Below, piece by piece: positions 1 through 9,916 of a stretch of DNA of 64,000 nucleotides. This DNA is from Chelydra serpentina (Eukaryota; Chordata; Testudines; Chelydridae), in the NCBI GenBank assembly GCA_037349315.1, contig JBAIAC010000056.1, positions 1,898,501-1,962,500 on the forward strand. Direction: 5' to 3'. The translations under genes and the position numbers were made by a program. A model generated the notes under the pieces. That model was not told the origin of the DNA. It saw nothing but the letters and a program-made list of their open reading frames with translations, and made no database searches. How positions within the stretch are numbered: position 1 is the stretch's first letter; each line of letters begins with the position of its first letter.

Positions 1-170
1 TTCCTGCGACAGACGCTGTTTGTGCGCCCCGCTCTGCCCCGGCCCCGCCCTCGGAACCCGCCCGTCACCCGTCTCTGCCCTGAGCTCCCGCAACTTCTGC
101 CCTCAGCGCAGGGGCGCGTCCGCGGGAGCCGGGCTGTAGATTAACGGGAGTTTTCTGCGGGCGGGGTTAA
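1..170 (-). repeat. Partial duplicate of U2 gene upstream flank
   Basis: This stretch is a diverged copy of positions 847-1015, offset by about 846 bp. On the minus strand it would be the far-upstream region of a neighbouring U2 unit lying off the left edge. Both copies are GC-rich and share the same order of short blocks, such as TTTTCTGCGGGCGG at the right end. This supports a tandem arrangement of U2 units with a period near 0.85 kb. Confidence 0.6.
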
Positions 171-337
171 ACAGACCAGCAGCGTCTGGCGGCAGCCAGG
201 GAGACCAGCGAGCAGAGCCAAAGGAACCGGGCAGAAAACAATTCTCTGTGTGAGCAAAACTCAGTCTGAGAAGTTCGCGCTGTAATTGCTGGAGTTATGT
301 AGGGTAGCCACCGGCACTTGCAAAACACCAGCAGTTT

Positions 338-353
338 TTAATCTTTTTTGTAC
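338..353 (-). promoter_or_regulatory. Possible snRNA 3' box (weak)
   Basis: On the minus strand about 22 bases past the U2 3' end is GTACAAAAAAGATTAA. It resembles the snRNA 3'-processing box (GTTT, 0-3 bases, AAARNNAGA) in spacing and A-rich core but not at every position. Position and composition fit; the match is imperfect. Confidence 0.3.
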
Positions 354-374
354 CAGTAGATTCTCCCCAAAGGG

Positions 375-560
375 AGTTGCACCATGCCCAGAAGTACTGC
401 AATACCGGGTTGATGCGCAGAGTGGATGGAGCAAGCTCCTATTCCATCTCCCTATCCCAAAAATGGATTAATATACAGTTCTCAAATAGAGAACATATCA
501 GATATTAACCTGATAAGAACAGATACTATCCTTATCTTAGCCATAAGGCCGAGAAGCGAT
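375..560 (-). ncRNA. RNU2: U2 small nuclear RNA (diverged variant)
   Basis: U2 snRNA pairs with the intron branch site and is part of the spliceosome. The minus strand begins with the canonical U2 5' end (ATCGCTTCTCGGCC) and keeps the U2 layout for about 186 nt, close to the usual 187-188. Stem-loop I, the Sm site ATTTTTGG, stem-loop III (GGAATAGGAGCTTGCTCC) and stem-loop IV are all recognisable. Many substitutions keep pairing: in stem IIa a C-G pair has become U-A (GUUCUC/GAGAAC), and in stem IV CCUGG/CCAGG has become CCCGG/CUGGG. The branch-recognition hexamer GUAGUA reads AUAGUA, and one base is missing just before it. A PSE and a DSE lie at the right distances upstream. Compensatory changes and an intact promoter argue for a variant U2 gene rather than a processed pseudogene. 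Expression cannot be judged from sequence. Confidence 0.88.
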
Positions 561-600
561 ACTGAACCCTGAAATTCCGCGCTACCCTCTCGCTCCCACT

Positions 601-619
601 GCTTTTCATGTCACCGGGA
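601..619 (-). promoter_or_regulatory. snRNA proximal sequence element (PSE)
   Basis: Minus-strand TCCCGGTGACATGAAAAGC resembles the vertebrate PSE consensus (TCACCNTNACNNGAAANG type). It spans about -59 to -41 from the U2 start at 560. That is the position used by SNAPc on Pol II snRNA genes. No TATA-like sequence sits at -30, as expected for a Pol II type U2 gene. Confidence 0.7.
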
Positions 620-791
620 GCTGCTTTGAGCCCTTCCTCGCTACGTGCCAATCATTGCCCCGAGTGACTCCGATTCAGTAGCTCACAGCGCGAACGCTCC
701 ACACCGAATTCTGCTCACACCGGGGGAATTCTCCCCGACCGGCTCCTCCGGCTCCTCTCCCAGAGCTCCCCGCTGCCGCCAGACGCTGCTG

Positions 792-809
792 ATCTGCATA
801 GCCCCGCCC
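792..809 (-). promoter_or_regulatory. snRNA distal element: octamer plus GC box
   Basis: Read on the minus strand, a GC box (GGGCGGGGC) is followed by ATGCAGAT, one mismatch from the octamer ATGCAAAT. They lie about 232-249 bases upstream of the U2 start. Vertebrate U2 enhancers combine an octamer with Sp1 sites near -220, so both content and spacing fit. Confidence 0.6.
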
Positions 810-846
810 ACTGACGTGTGACACCGCCCGTCACTGTCAACGACTC

Positions 847-1545
847 TCCGTGCAGCAGAGGCTGTTTGTGCGCCGCGCTCTGCCCGGCCCCGCCCCCAGA
901 ACCCGCCCGTCGGGTTCTGTCCCTGCCCTGAGCTCCCGCAGCTTCTGCCCCCAGCGCAGGGGCCGGGCCGCGGGGGCCGGGCTGTGGCCTGAGGGGAGTT
1001 TTCTGCGGGCGGCGGAATTTCCCGTCCCTAAAAGTGGGGGGGGGGCACCAGCCCCCGCGGCACCCCCCCCCCTCCGAGCCCCCACCCTTGCGCTTCCCCT
1101 TCCCCCCGGCCACGTCCTCGCTCCGCCCCTTCCACCAAGGCCCCGCCCCCGCACCGCCCCTTTTCCCGATCTCCCCGCCCTCTTTCCCCCGAGGCTCCGC
1201 CCTCGCATCGCCCCTTCCCCCAAATCCCCGCCCCTGCTTTGCCACTTCCCCAAGACCCCGCCCTCGCACGGGCAGATGGGCAAAGAGCGCAGAGCAGAGC
1301 CCCCAGAGCCGGTCACTGGGCCGGGCAGTGGGTTTTGTAAAGCTTGGGGAGCAGCGTTCCCTGGAATCCTCTGAACGGTTCTCCGGTCCCCTCAGCGCGG
1401 GATCCGGCCAGGCCCAGGACAAGACGCAACGACCCTGCTGCTGAAACAGAGCAAAACTCTGGAGCGCTGTAAATCGTAGACTCCGGTACATCCCACAGGC
1501 GACAAAGCCCCATCAGCTCTCCCCGACCAGCTCCGCGCGGACAGC
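847..1545 (-). repeat. U2 cluster unit remnant lacking the RNA gene
   Basis: Positions 847-1015 match 11-170. A block at 1449-1480 (GAGCAAAACTC then a GCGCTGTAA motif) matches 252-290, and 1518-1540 matches 731-752. Between the last two blocks the counterpart of the U2 gene is missing. About 300 bp of C-rich sequence (1020-1320, repeats of the CCCCGCCC type) is present here but not in the left unit. I read this as a third, decayed unit of the U2 cluster. No convincing protein is encoded despite several overlapping low-complexity open frames. Confidence 0.5.
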
Positions 1546-2954
1546 CAGGGCTCAGCCGGGGGCAGGCCAGCCAGGCACAGATTAGGAGGAAGTTTTATGT
1601 CACTCAGAGCTCGCCGGGAGGGGATTTTCCTGGCCTTTGGTGCTGCCAGACCGTTGAGGGAATGGGTCCCTTAGCAAGGCCCTTTGGAAGCTCGGCACTT
1701 GAGAGCAGTTGGGGACCAGCCTATTGGGTCTCTCTAGCTTGCCTGCAACTCGCTGAGGGTCGCTTTGCCTGAGAGGAGCCCAATGTGATCGCCGCAGCGC
1801 ACAGACCCCCGCTCGCCCCACTCCTCTGCCTTAGCCATTGGGCCAAATTTTCAAAAGGCGCCTCTACGTTTGGTGGCCTCCACCCATGTCTACAGGAGAC
1901 GTCTGGTTTTCAGCTGACATCTGCAAATCAGGCCCTAGACGGGCATTCAGATATTGACACACTAACTCAAAGGCCATAGATTGCAATACAGGCCACTGGC
2001 TCCCGGCTGCTTTATTTGCTGGGTGGGTTCACAATGGCCACAAGCTGCTTTATTTGCTAATCTGTATTCTTGGCAATATTAACAGCTGTACTTGAGCTTA
2101 GACATGGTGGAATGGCCTGGGCACAGCCTGGGCTGTGGAGCTGCCGTGCCCCCTGAACTCTCTAGCTCAGGGTACCCGTCTCACTGCTCTGCTAGTGACA
2201 AGCACCACTTCAAGCTTCGCTCTCACCCAGCCACCCGCAGGGAAGGCCACCCAACGCTCCATGCAGGCTCTCACAGCCGCTCATGAACTGAGACACACCC
2301 AACCTCCCCCTGCCCCAGCCTTGCATCCCAGAAATGTGCATTTTACACTGCTCAAGACCCCCTTGATCTGAGTAAGCTCATTAATTAGTTCGTCATACCA
2401 GCAAAGGGTACAAATAGGCACCAGCCTTTGCAACTCCCCAAACTGCAATCAAAACCACACTGGCTTAGCTAAAACATTACCACAAGTCTATTAACTACAG
2501 AAAGATGAATGTTAAGTGATTATACGTGGTCTAAACATAGAAATGGAGAATTGGTTATGAAAGGAAATAAAAGATAAAAACCACAAGCTATTTCCTCGAC
2601 TTTATCAGGCTAAGTCAAATTTGTAGCAGGTTTCTCTTTCCCCCAAAGCCTACAGCAGTCTGTGCTGGTAACTGGAAAGCGTTTCCAGTTAGGACCACTC
2701 CCCTCAGTTCAAATGTTTCTTTTCTTCCAAACAATCTTGTTGCCTTCAATATAGGTGGGGGAAGAGAGATCATTGTCCGTTATTTATACTGTCTTCCTTG
2801 CATTCAAGACTAGCCCACTGCCGGGGTGCAGCCACTCAGTCCGTGGTGGACATGAGATTTGTAGGGTCTCAGGTGAATTGCAAATATTTTGCTCACACCT
2901 TTTTTGTACATGAGGCTTGACATGTAAAGCTTTTGTTCATTGTCCTTTGCTACC
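1546..2954. other. No gene seen; old interspersed repeat at 2380-2760
   Basis: No conserved open frame or RNA gene is visible. The AT-richer stretch at about 2380-2760 shares motifs with 46300-46440 (CTACAGAAAG, AAGTGATT, GGTTA, GAAAATAAAA in the same order). It is therefore probably a fragment of a dispersed element of uncertain class. Confidence 0.4.
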
Positions 2955-5437
2955 TCTGAGGGGCGGCCAGGCAGCGAGGAGCAGGGGCTGGCAGGCCGGC
3001 CAGGCAGCGAGGAGCAGGGGCTGGCGGGGCGGCCAGGCAGCGAGGAGCAGTGGCTGGCGGGCCGGCCAGGCAGCGAGGAGCAGGGGCTGGCGGGGCGGCC
3101 AGGCAGCGAGGAGCAGGGGCTGGCGGGGCGGCCAGGCAGCGAGGAGCAGTGGCTGGCGGGCCGGCCAGGCAGCGAGGAGCAGTGGCTGGCGGGCCGGCCA
3201 GGCAGCGAGGAGCAGGGGCTGGCAGGCCGGCCAGGCAGCGAGGAGCAGGGGCTGGCAGGCCGGCCAGGCAGCGAGGAGCAGTGGCTGGCAGGCCGGCCAG
3301 GCAGCGAGGAGCAGTGGCTGGCAGGCCGGCCAGGCAGCGAGGAGCAGGGGCTGGCGGGCCGGCCAGTGGCTGGCGGGCCGGGCAGGCAGCGAGGAGCAGT
3401 GGCTGGCAGGCCGGCCAGGCAGCGAGGAGCAGGGGCTGGCAGGCCGGCCAGGCAGCGAGGAGCAGGGGCTGGCGGGCCGGCCAGGCAGCGAGGAGCAGGG
3501 GCTGGCGGGCCGGCCAGGCAGCGAGGAGCAGTGGCTGGCGGGGCGGCCAGGCAGCGAGGAGCAGGGGCTGGCGGGCCGGCCAGGCAGCGAGGAGCAGGGG
3601 CTGGCGGGCCGGCCAGGCAGCGAGGAGCAGGGGCTGGCGGGCCGGCCAGGCAGCGAGGAGCAGTGGCTGGCGGGGCGGCCAGGCAGCGAGGAGCAGGGGC
3701 TGGCGGGCCGGCCAGGCAGCGAGGAGCAGGGGCTGGCGGGCCGGCCAGGCAGCGAGGAGCAGGGGCTGGCAGGCCGGCCAGGCAGCGAGGAGCAGGGGCT
3801 GGCGGGCCGGCCAGGCAGCGAGGAGCAGTGGCTGGCGGGCCGGCCAGGCAGCGAGGAGCAGGGGCTGGCGGGCCGGCCAGGCAGCGAGGAGCAGGGGCTG
3901 GCGGGGCGGCCAGGCAGCGAGGAGCAGGGGCTGGCAGGCCGGCCAGGCAGCGAGGAGCAGGGGCTGGCAGGCCGGCCAGGCAGCGAGGAGCAGGGGCTGG
4001 CGGGCCGGCCAGTGGCTGGCGGGCCGGGCAGGCAGCGAGGAGCAGTGGCTGGCAGGCCGGCCAGGCAGCGAGGAGCAGGGGCTGGCAGGCCGGCCAGGCA
4101 GCGAGGAGCAGGGGCTGGCGGGCCGGCCAGGCAGCGAGGAGCAGGGGCTGGCGGGCCGGCCAGGCAGCGAGGAGCAGTGGCTGGCGGGGCGGCCAGGCAG
4201 CGAGGAGCAGGGGCTGGCGGGCCGGCCAGGCAGCGAGGAGCAGGGGCTGGCGGGCCGGCCAGGCAGCGAGGAGCAGGGGCTGGCGGGCCGGCCAGGCAGC
4301 GAGGAGCAGTGGCTGGCGGGGCGGCCAGGCAGCGAGGAGCAGGGGCTGGCGGGCCGGCCAGGCAGCGAGGAGCAGGGGCTGGCGGGCCGGCCAGGCAGCG
4401 AGGAGCAGGGGCTGGCAGGCCGGCCAGGCAGCGAGGAGCAGGGGCTGGCAGGCCGGCCAGGCAGCGAGGAGCAGGGGCTGGCGGGCCGGCCAGGCAGCGA
4501 GGAGCAGGGGCTGGCGGGCCGGCCAGGCAGCGAGGAGCAGGGGCTGGCGGGCCGGCCAGGCAGCGAGGAGCAGTGGCTGGCGGGGCGGCCAGGCAGCGAG
4601 GAGCAGGGGCTGGCGGGCCGGCCAGGCAGCGAGGAGCAGGGGCTGGCGGGCCGGCCAGGCAGCGAGGAGCAGGGGCTGGCAGGCCGGCCAGGCAGCGAGG
4701 AGCAGGGGCTGGCGGGCCGGCCAGGCAGCGAGGAGCAGTGGCTGGCGGGCCGGCCAGGCAGCGAGGAGCAGGGGCTGGCGGGCCGGCCAGGCAGCGAGGA
4801 GCAGGGGCTGGCGGGGCGGCCAGGCAGCGAGGAGCAGGGGCTGGCAGGCCGGCCAGGCAGCGAGGAGCAGGGGCTGGCAGGCCGGCCAGGCAGCGAGGAG
4901 CAGGGGCTGGCGGGGCGGCCAGGCAGCGAGGAGCAGGGGCTGGCAGGCCGGCCAGTGGCTGGCGGGCCGGCCAGGCAGCGAGGAGCAGGGGCTGGCGGGG
5001 CGGCCAGGCAGCGAGGAGCAGGGGCTGGCGGGGCGGCCAGGCAGCGAGGAGCAGGGGCTGGCAGGCCGGCCAGGCAGCAAGGAGCAGGGGCTGGCGGGCC
5101 GGCCAGGCAGCGAGGAGCAGGGGCTGGCAGGCCGGCCAGGCAGCGAGGAGCAGGGGCTGGCGGGGCGGCCAGGCAGCGAGGAGCAGGGGCTGGCGGGCCG
5201 GCCAGGCAGCGAGGAGCAGGGGCTGGCAGGCCGGCCAGGCAGCGAGGAGCAGGGGCTGGCGGGGCGGCCAGGCAGCGAGGAGCAGGGGCTGGCGGGCCGG
5301 CCAGGCAGCGAGGAGAAGTGGCTGGCAGGCCGGCCAGGCAGCGAGGAGCAGGGGCTGGCAGGCCGGCCAGGCAGCGAGGAGCAGGGGCTGGCAGGCCGGC
5401 CAGGCAGCGAGGAGCAGGGGCTGGCAGGCCGGCCAGT
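2955..5437. repeat. 33-bp minisatellite array, about 75 copies
   Basis: The tandem unit is 33 bp and contains GGCCAGGCAGCGAGGAGCAG followed by a GGCTGGCGGGCC-type end. Units vary mainly at three sites (GGGG or GTGG; GCGGGG, GCGGGC or GCAGGC). Three copies are shortened to 19 bp (around 3365, 4011 and 4954), which shifts the register. Because 33 is a multiple of three and stop codons are absent, long frames stay open in several registers on both strands. They encode only the 11-residue repeat and are not evidence of a gene. The segment between the first two short units is repeated, with extra units, after the second, so there is a higher-order duplication. Confidence 0.95.
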
Positions 5438-5521
5438 CAGAGCAAGTGCTCAGAGGGCAGAGCAAGCCAGGTGCCTTCTCCCCTGGCTGGGAGGTGAACT
5501 CACACAGGTGCACCGCTGAAC

Positions 5522-6351
5522 CCTGGGTCCAGGGCCGGCGCATCCACTAGGTGACCCTAGGCGGTCGCCTAGGGTGCCGGGAGCTGGGGGGGGGGCGGCT
5601 ACCTCCCACCCTCCTGGCTCCGGGGCTGAAACGGGAGCCGGGGGGGCGGCTGGCCGCGGACAGAGCTGCAGCCCACAGGGGGTGGGGAGGCTGGCTGCCG
5701 CAGGGGGGGCGTGGTTTTAGCTGGGGGGAGAGGGCGCGGGGGGGGTGTTAGCTGGGGGGAGGGCACAGGGGGGGGTGTTAGCTGGGGGGAGGGCACAGGG
5801 GGGGTGGTGTTAGCTGGGGGAGAGGGCACGGGGGGTGGTGTTAGCTGGGGGGAGGGCGCAGGGGGGGGCGGTGTTAGCTGGGGGAGAGGGCGCGGGGGGG
5901 TGTTAGCTGGGGGAGAGGGCACGGGGGGGTGTTAGCTGGGGGGGAGGGCGCAGGGGGGGGCGGTGTTAGCTGGGGGGAGGGCACAGGAGGGGTGGTGTTA
6001 GCTGGGGGGGAGGGCGCGGGGGGGTGGTGTTAGCTGGGGGGGAGGGCACGGGGGGTTTTAGCTGGGGGGAGGGCGCAGGGGCGGTGTTAGCTGGGGGGAG
6101 GGCACGGGGGGGTGGTGTTAGCTGGGGGGGAGGGCGCGGGGGGGTGGTGTTAGCTGGGGGGAGGGCACAGGGGGGGGTGTTAGCTGGGGGGAGGGCACAG
6201 GGGGTGGTGTTAGCTGGGGGGAGGGCACGGGGGGGTGTTAGCTGGGGGGAGGGCGCGGGGGGGCGGTGTTGGCGGGGGGGGAGGGCGCGGGGGGTGGGCG
6301 CAGGGCTGGTGCAAGGAAGTTTTGCCTAGGGCGCCTTGCCCTGCCTGGGTC
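5522..6351. mobile_element. Non-autonomous hAT-type element with 8-bp TSD
   Basis: The element runs from 5530 (CAGGGCCGGCGC) to about 6343 (CGCCTTGCCCTG) and is flanked by exact 8-bp duplications CCTGGGTC at 5522-5529 and 6344-6351. The 5' subterminal region has a palindrome around CCTAGGCGGTCGCCTAGG. The CAGGGC end and 8-bp duplication are typical of hAT elements. It has no transposase; its interior is mostly the G-rich array listed separately. Confidence 0.8.
5706..6295 (+). repeat. G-rich minisatellite inside the hAT-type element
   Basis: About 20 copies of a 28-32 bp unit (GTGTTAGCTGGGGGGAGGGC followed by a run of G) differ in G-run length. The array has abundant G-quadruplex potential. 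It lies wholly within the 5530-6343 element and carries no gene. Confidence 0.9.
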
Positions 6352-6429
6352 CTCACTCACCAAGGACAATGCTGTGAGTGGGGTCTGGTGAGGGAGCAGA
6401 GCGGGGCACAGAAAAGGAACGTTTGGTTG

Positions 6430-6766
6430 TAGAACTCAAGAACAGGAGGCGGAAGGCTCTGCCCCACGCACTCTGGGTAGGCGTCCTGCTCACAGTTTTA
6501 TGGTTATGAATCCTGCTTGCGGCATTTTCCCTAATTAATGTCGGGTGACTTCCCTCCTCTCATTAAAAGTTTCTTTGCTACACTCAGACTCTGTTCTTGC
6601 GAGTGGGAAGTTTTGTCTCTCAGAAGCACCCATGGGGTGGTGTGTAATTTTCCCAGGTTACTGGGTCAGGGCTCGAGCCGGTTTTGTGTTGTATTGCTGG
6701 AAAGGAACCCCTAGATATTGAACCCGACCCTGGTTGCTGCCGCCTCCACCTGGCAGAAGGGTTACA
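6430..6766 (+). mobile_element. LTR-like fragment, sense strand
   Basis: This stretch has LTR 3'-part features: a variant polyadenylation signal ATTAAA near 6563, a GT-rich tract after it, and an end in TTACA at 6766. The left boundary is uncertain and no second LTR was found. The class (Ty3/gypsy or ERV) is not settled. Confidence 0.4.
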
Positions 6767-7257
6767 TTAGAGAGCATCAGACAAGCCTGCGAATGCACAT
6801 GCACCGGCCCCTTTTGCCCCTTTGTCCAGGGGCAGCACAATAGAGTCTCTTTCCTTGGTGACCTCCGGAGTGAAGCCCAGGAAACTGCCCTAGGAACAGG
6901 ACACGGCCCCGTTGTGGGAGGAGATGCACGGCACATTGCTGGAGCGGCCAAATCCCATAACCAAAGAGCCGCTCACCCCTCACTAGTCCGGGAGCCTGGA
7001 GCTACCAAAGGAGAACGGTTCTGTGCCCAGGGGCAACGAGTTGTATGGGCCCGTGGTGCCCAGGATCCAGCAAATTCAGGGTCCGGGAGGCCTGGCTCCA
7101 CCAATGTTAGGGGCCAGGTCTCTCCCCCAGCCCCACCTGCTGCCCCCACGTGCCTCCCACAAGCGTCCCTTACTGCCCTGGGCAGTGGGTGGCTGCCCTG
7201 CTACTCCATGTTGTGCTCCCGCACCGGGGGCAGGCTGAGCCTAACTCCTATTGACTC
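6767..7257. other. No gene recognised
   Basis: Open frames exist on both strands but have no recognisable domain. The segment sits between an LTR-like piece and a gag fragment and is probably retroelement-derived. Confidence 0.35.
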
Positions 7258-7500
7258 TCAATGTCTCTTCAGAATCTCTATGTCCTTAGACTCCAGCTCA
7301 CCAGATTCTTGTGGAGAACGTACGTTTTTAAGTGCCATAAAAGTTGTTTTTCCCACCAATGTTAGGAAAACAGCCCTTTCTTTGCCAGTATCTTCTATAG
7401 CAGTTGCATAAATATACTGCTCAAATCTCTGAGCACGTACTGCAAAATCTTCCTCTTTCTCATTAAATTGGAAACTGTCCATATTGTCAAATGCTGCCAT
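7258..7500 (-). pseudogene. Ty3/gypsy-like Gag fragment
   Basis: A minus-strand frame starts at a methionine near 7500 and encodes about 80 residues (MAAFDNMDSF, then an ERFEQY-type segment and a TLVGKTTF segment). This resembles the N-terminal Gag region of vertebrate gypsy-type retrotransposons. The frame stops at 7258 with no zinc knuckle, protease or reverse transcriptase nearby, so it is an isolated dead fragment. It lies in the opposite orientation to the LTR-like sequence at 6430-6766, so the two are probably not one element. The class assignment rests on recognising the motif pattern. Confidence 0.55.
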
Positions 7501-7699
7501 TTTATCTTTACTTGCTTTTTTCCCCGCCAGTAGTCCCACCTTGGCACCTCTGTCATGTTCACAGCACACACACACTGATGTTAGATGAAAATATCATACT
7601 CTTGCTGGAAGGTTGCAATGTAACATAATTTATATTTCTTAGACTTCAGAACGATCACCCACAAGAACCAAAACAGAGAGAGACAAAGCAGGCTGCTCC

Positions 7700-8480
7700 C
7701 TAAGGCAGCAAGGCAATCATCAGTGATAAAGTTTGTAGATGACACAAAAACTGAGGGAGTGGTGAATAACGAAGACTGGTCACTGATATAGAGTGATCGG
7801 GATCACTTAGTAAACTAGGCACAAGCAAACCAGCTGAACATCAGCTCCCAGTGTGATGCTGTGGCCAAAAGAGTTAGTGCGATCCTGGGATGCATAAACA
7901 GGGGAATCTGGAGTAGGAGTAGAGAGGTTATTTTACCTCCGTGTCTGGCACCGGTGCAATTGCTGCAGGAATCCTGTGTCCAGTTCTGGTGCCCACAATT
8001 CAAGGAGGGTGTTGATACATTGGAGAGTCAGAGAAGAGCCCTGAGAATGATTACAGGCTTAGAAAACAGGCCTTACAGTGATAGACTCAAAGAGCTCAGT
8101 CTATTTACCTTAACACAGAGAAGCTTAACAGGTGACTCGATCACATGCTGTATGTACCTGCACGGGAAACAAATATTTAATAATGGGCTCTTCAGTCTAG
8201 CAGGCAAAGGTCTAATATGATCTAATGGCTGGAAGTTGAAGCTAGACACATTCAGCCTGGAAATAAGGTATAACTTTTTAACAGTGGGAGTAATTCATCA
8301 TTGGGACAATCTACCAAGGGTCGGGGTGGATTCTCCCTCACTGGCAGTCTTTAAATCAAGATGGGATGTTTCTAACAGCGCTGCTCTAGGAATGATTGTG
8401 GGGCAGGTCTCTGGCCTGGGTTGTCAGGGGGTCAGGCTAGATGATCACAATGGTCCCTTCTGGCTTTGGAATCTATGAGA
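7700..8480 (+). mobile_element. CR1-family LINE, 5'-truncated 3' part
   Basis: The start encodes an FVDD-type reverse transcriptase catalytic motif (near 7726), followed after deletions by the CVQFWCPQ segment and C-terminal region, then the 3' UTR. The end (AGATGATCACAATGG and TCCCTTCTGGCTTTGG) is typical of an older CR1 subfamily. Frameshifts and stops make it inactive. Confidence 0.8.
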
Positions 8481-8865
8481 AACACCTCAACCCCTCCCTC
8501 TGGCTGGCTGCCAGCAGCCTCCTGCTGGGAGGTCTGGATCACACACTTCCCCACAGAGCCCCTGGCTTGCAGGCTGCGCCAGGAAAGCCCCCGGGATTGA
8601 AGGCGACAGCCCACAATTATAAAGAGGATTCAAACGCCTGTGATTTTATCACGAGTCTCATAGTATCCGATGGTTTCTCAAAGCCCCAGCTGCAGGAGTC
8701 AGGAGATTGTGGGACAATCTCAGCTCCTCGCCCCCCCTCGCGCCCCGGTACGCTTCCAGCCCTCCTGGTTGCAGAGAGGTTTGCAAGCGTGACGTGAGTG
8801 TGATCTAAGGGCTCAGAGCAAGAGCCAAAAATTATTATTAAAAAAAAATTGTGATTTTTAAGCCA

Positions 8866-9040
8866 ACCTCACAATTTGGAGGCGTCAGCCTCACAATTTG
8901 GGGGAGCCAGCCCCACAAACTGGAGGAGCTGGCCTCACAATTTGGGGGAGCCAGCCCCACAAACTGGAGGAGCTGGCCTCACGATTTGGGGGAGCCAGCC
9001 TCACGATTTGGGGGAGCCAGCCTCATGATTTTTAGCTGCT
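8866..9040. repeat. Short tandem repeat of about 22-44 bp
   Basis: Repeated blocks of TCACAATTTGGGGGAGCCAG alternate with CCCACAAACTGGAGGAGCTG, in about seven imperfect copies. No gene is associated. Confidence 0.75.
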
Positions 9041-9329
9041 TGGGGCTGGCCATGCTGTGAAGAGAAGAAGGGAGACAAGAGTCCAGCTAGCACCCTGGAG
9101 GAGACTGGCCCCAGCTGCTCCTGGGCCCTTGTCTGCCCTGTTGCTCCTGTGGGACGGGGATATCCAGGGGGCTACTGGGAAGCTCAGGGACCGCGGACGG
9201 GGTGGCTTGGGAGGGCTCTGGCTCAGGACACGTGGCAATGGAATGCACAGCATAGAAACCCCCTTCCATGCTCCTGTCTCTGTCCTAGTGACGGTCTTTC
9301 CCAAAGCAGTGGTCAGACAAGGAGAAAGG

Positions 9330-9780
9330 GGGGAGGGATAGCTCAGTGGTTTGAGCATTGGCCTGCTAAACCCAGGGCTGTGAGTTCAATCCTTGAGGGG
9401 TCATTTAAGGATTTGGGGCAAAAATTGGGGATTGGTCCTGCTTTGAGCAGGGGGTTGGACTAGATGACCTCCTAAGGTCCCTTCCAACCGCAGGCGCCGA
9501 CTTCCGGTGGGGGCTGACGCTGGGGCCCCGCCCCCAACGCCGGGTGATGTTGCGGGCCCCCGACGCAACGTCGCCCAACATCGGGGGGCGGGGCCCCGAA
9601 ACGTCTCCCGGTGCTGAGGTGAGTTTGCAGTGGGTCCTGGGGCTGGTGGGGAGCTAGGCGCGGGCCCCGGGGTTGGTGGGGAGCTGCCCCCACCAATTTT
9701 TCCCCATGGGTGCTCCAGCCCCGGAGCACCCACGAAGTCGGCGCCTATGCTTCCAACCCTGAGATTCTATGATTCTATGA
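9330..9780 (+). mobile_element. tRNA-derived SINE with CR1-like tail, split by a hAT
   Basis: The head has Pol III A-box and B-box sequences (ATAGCTCAGTGG; GAGTTCAATCC). The body ends in a CR1-like tail (GTTGGACTAGATGACC), with the terminal ATTCTATG repeats at 9767-9780. The tail is interrupted at about 9489-9749 by a hAT-type insertion. This SINE family recurs at least six times in the window. Confidence 0.88.
9489..9749. mobile_element. hAT-type MITE inserted in a SINE
   Basis: The ends are inverted repeats around GGCGCCGACTTC and GAAGTCGGCGCC. CTTCCAAC occurs at both junctions (9481-9488 and 9750-9757), giving an 8-bp target duplication. A GTGCTCCAGCCCCGGAGCAC hairpin lies near the right end. 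Related copies are at 20621-20991 and 24630-24969. Confidence 0.75.
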
Positions 9781-9916
9781 AAATGAGAGAAGCAAAGGGC
9801 AGAAGAGAGAGATGGGGTCAAACAGCGCAGCCCTTTGGCTGCAGATAGAATTCAGAGTAACTAGGGGTAAAAGCTTCTCCCCTGGCTTGGGGCTTGCTTG
9901 GGGCTTGCTGACACTT

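Noticed and set aside
2810..5550. Overlapping open frames of 750-880 codons on both strands
   Set aside because: They only translate the 33-bp minisatellite in different registers. The non-repeat ends have no domain and no splice or promoter support.
9330..9410. A genuine tRNA gene
   Set aside because: The A and B boxes belong to the head of a dispersed SINE that continues into a CR1-like tail.
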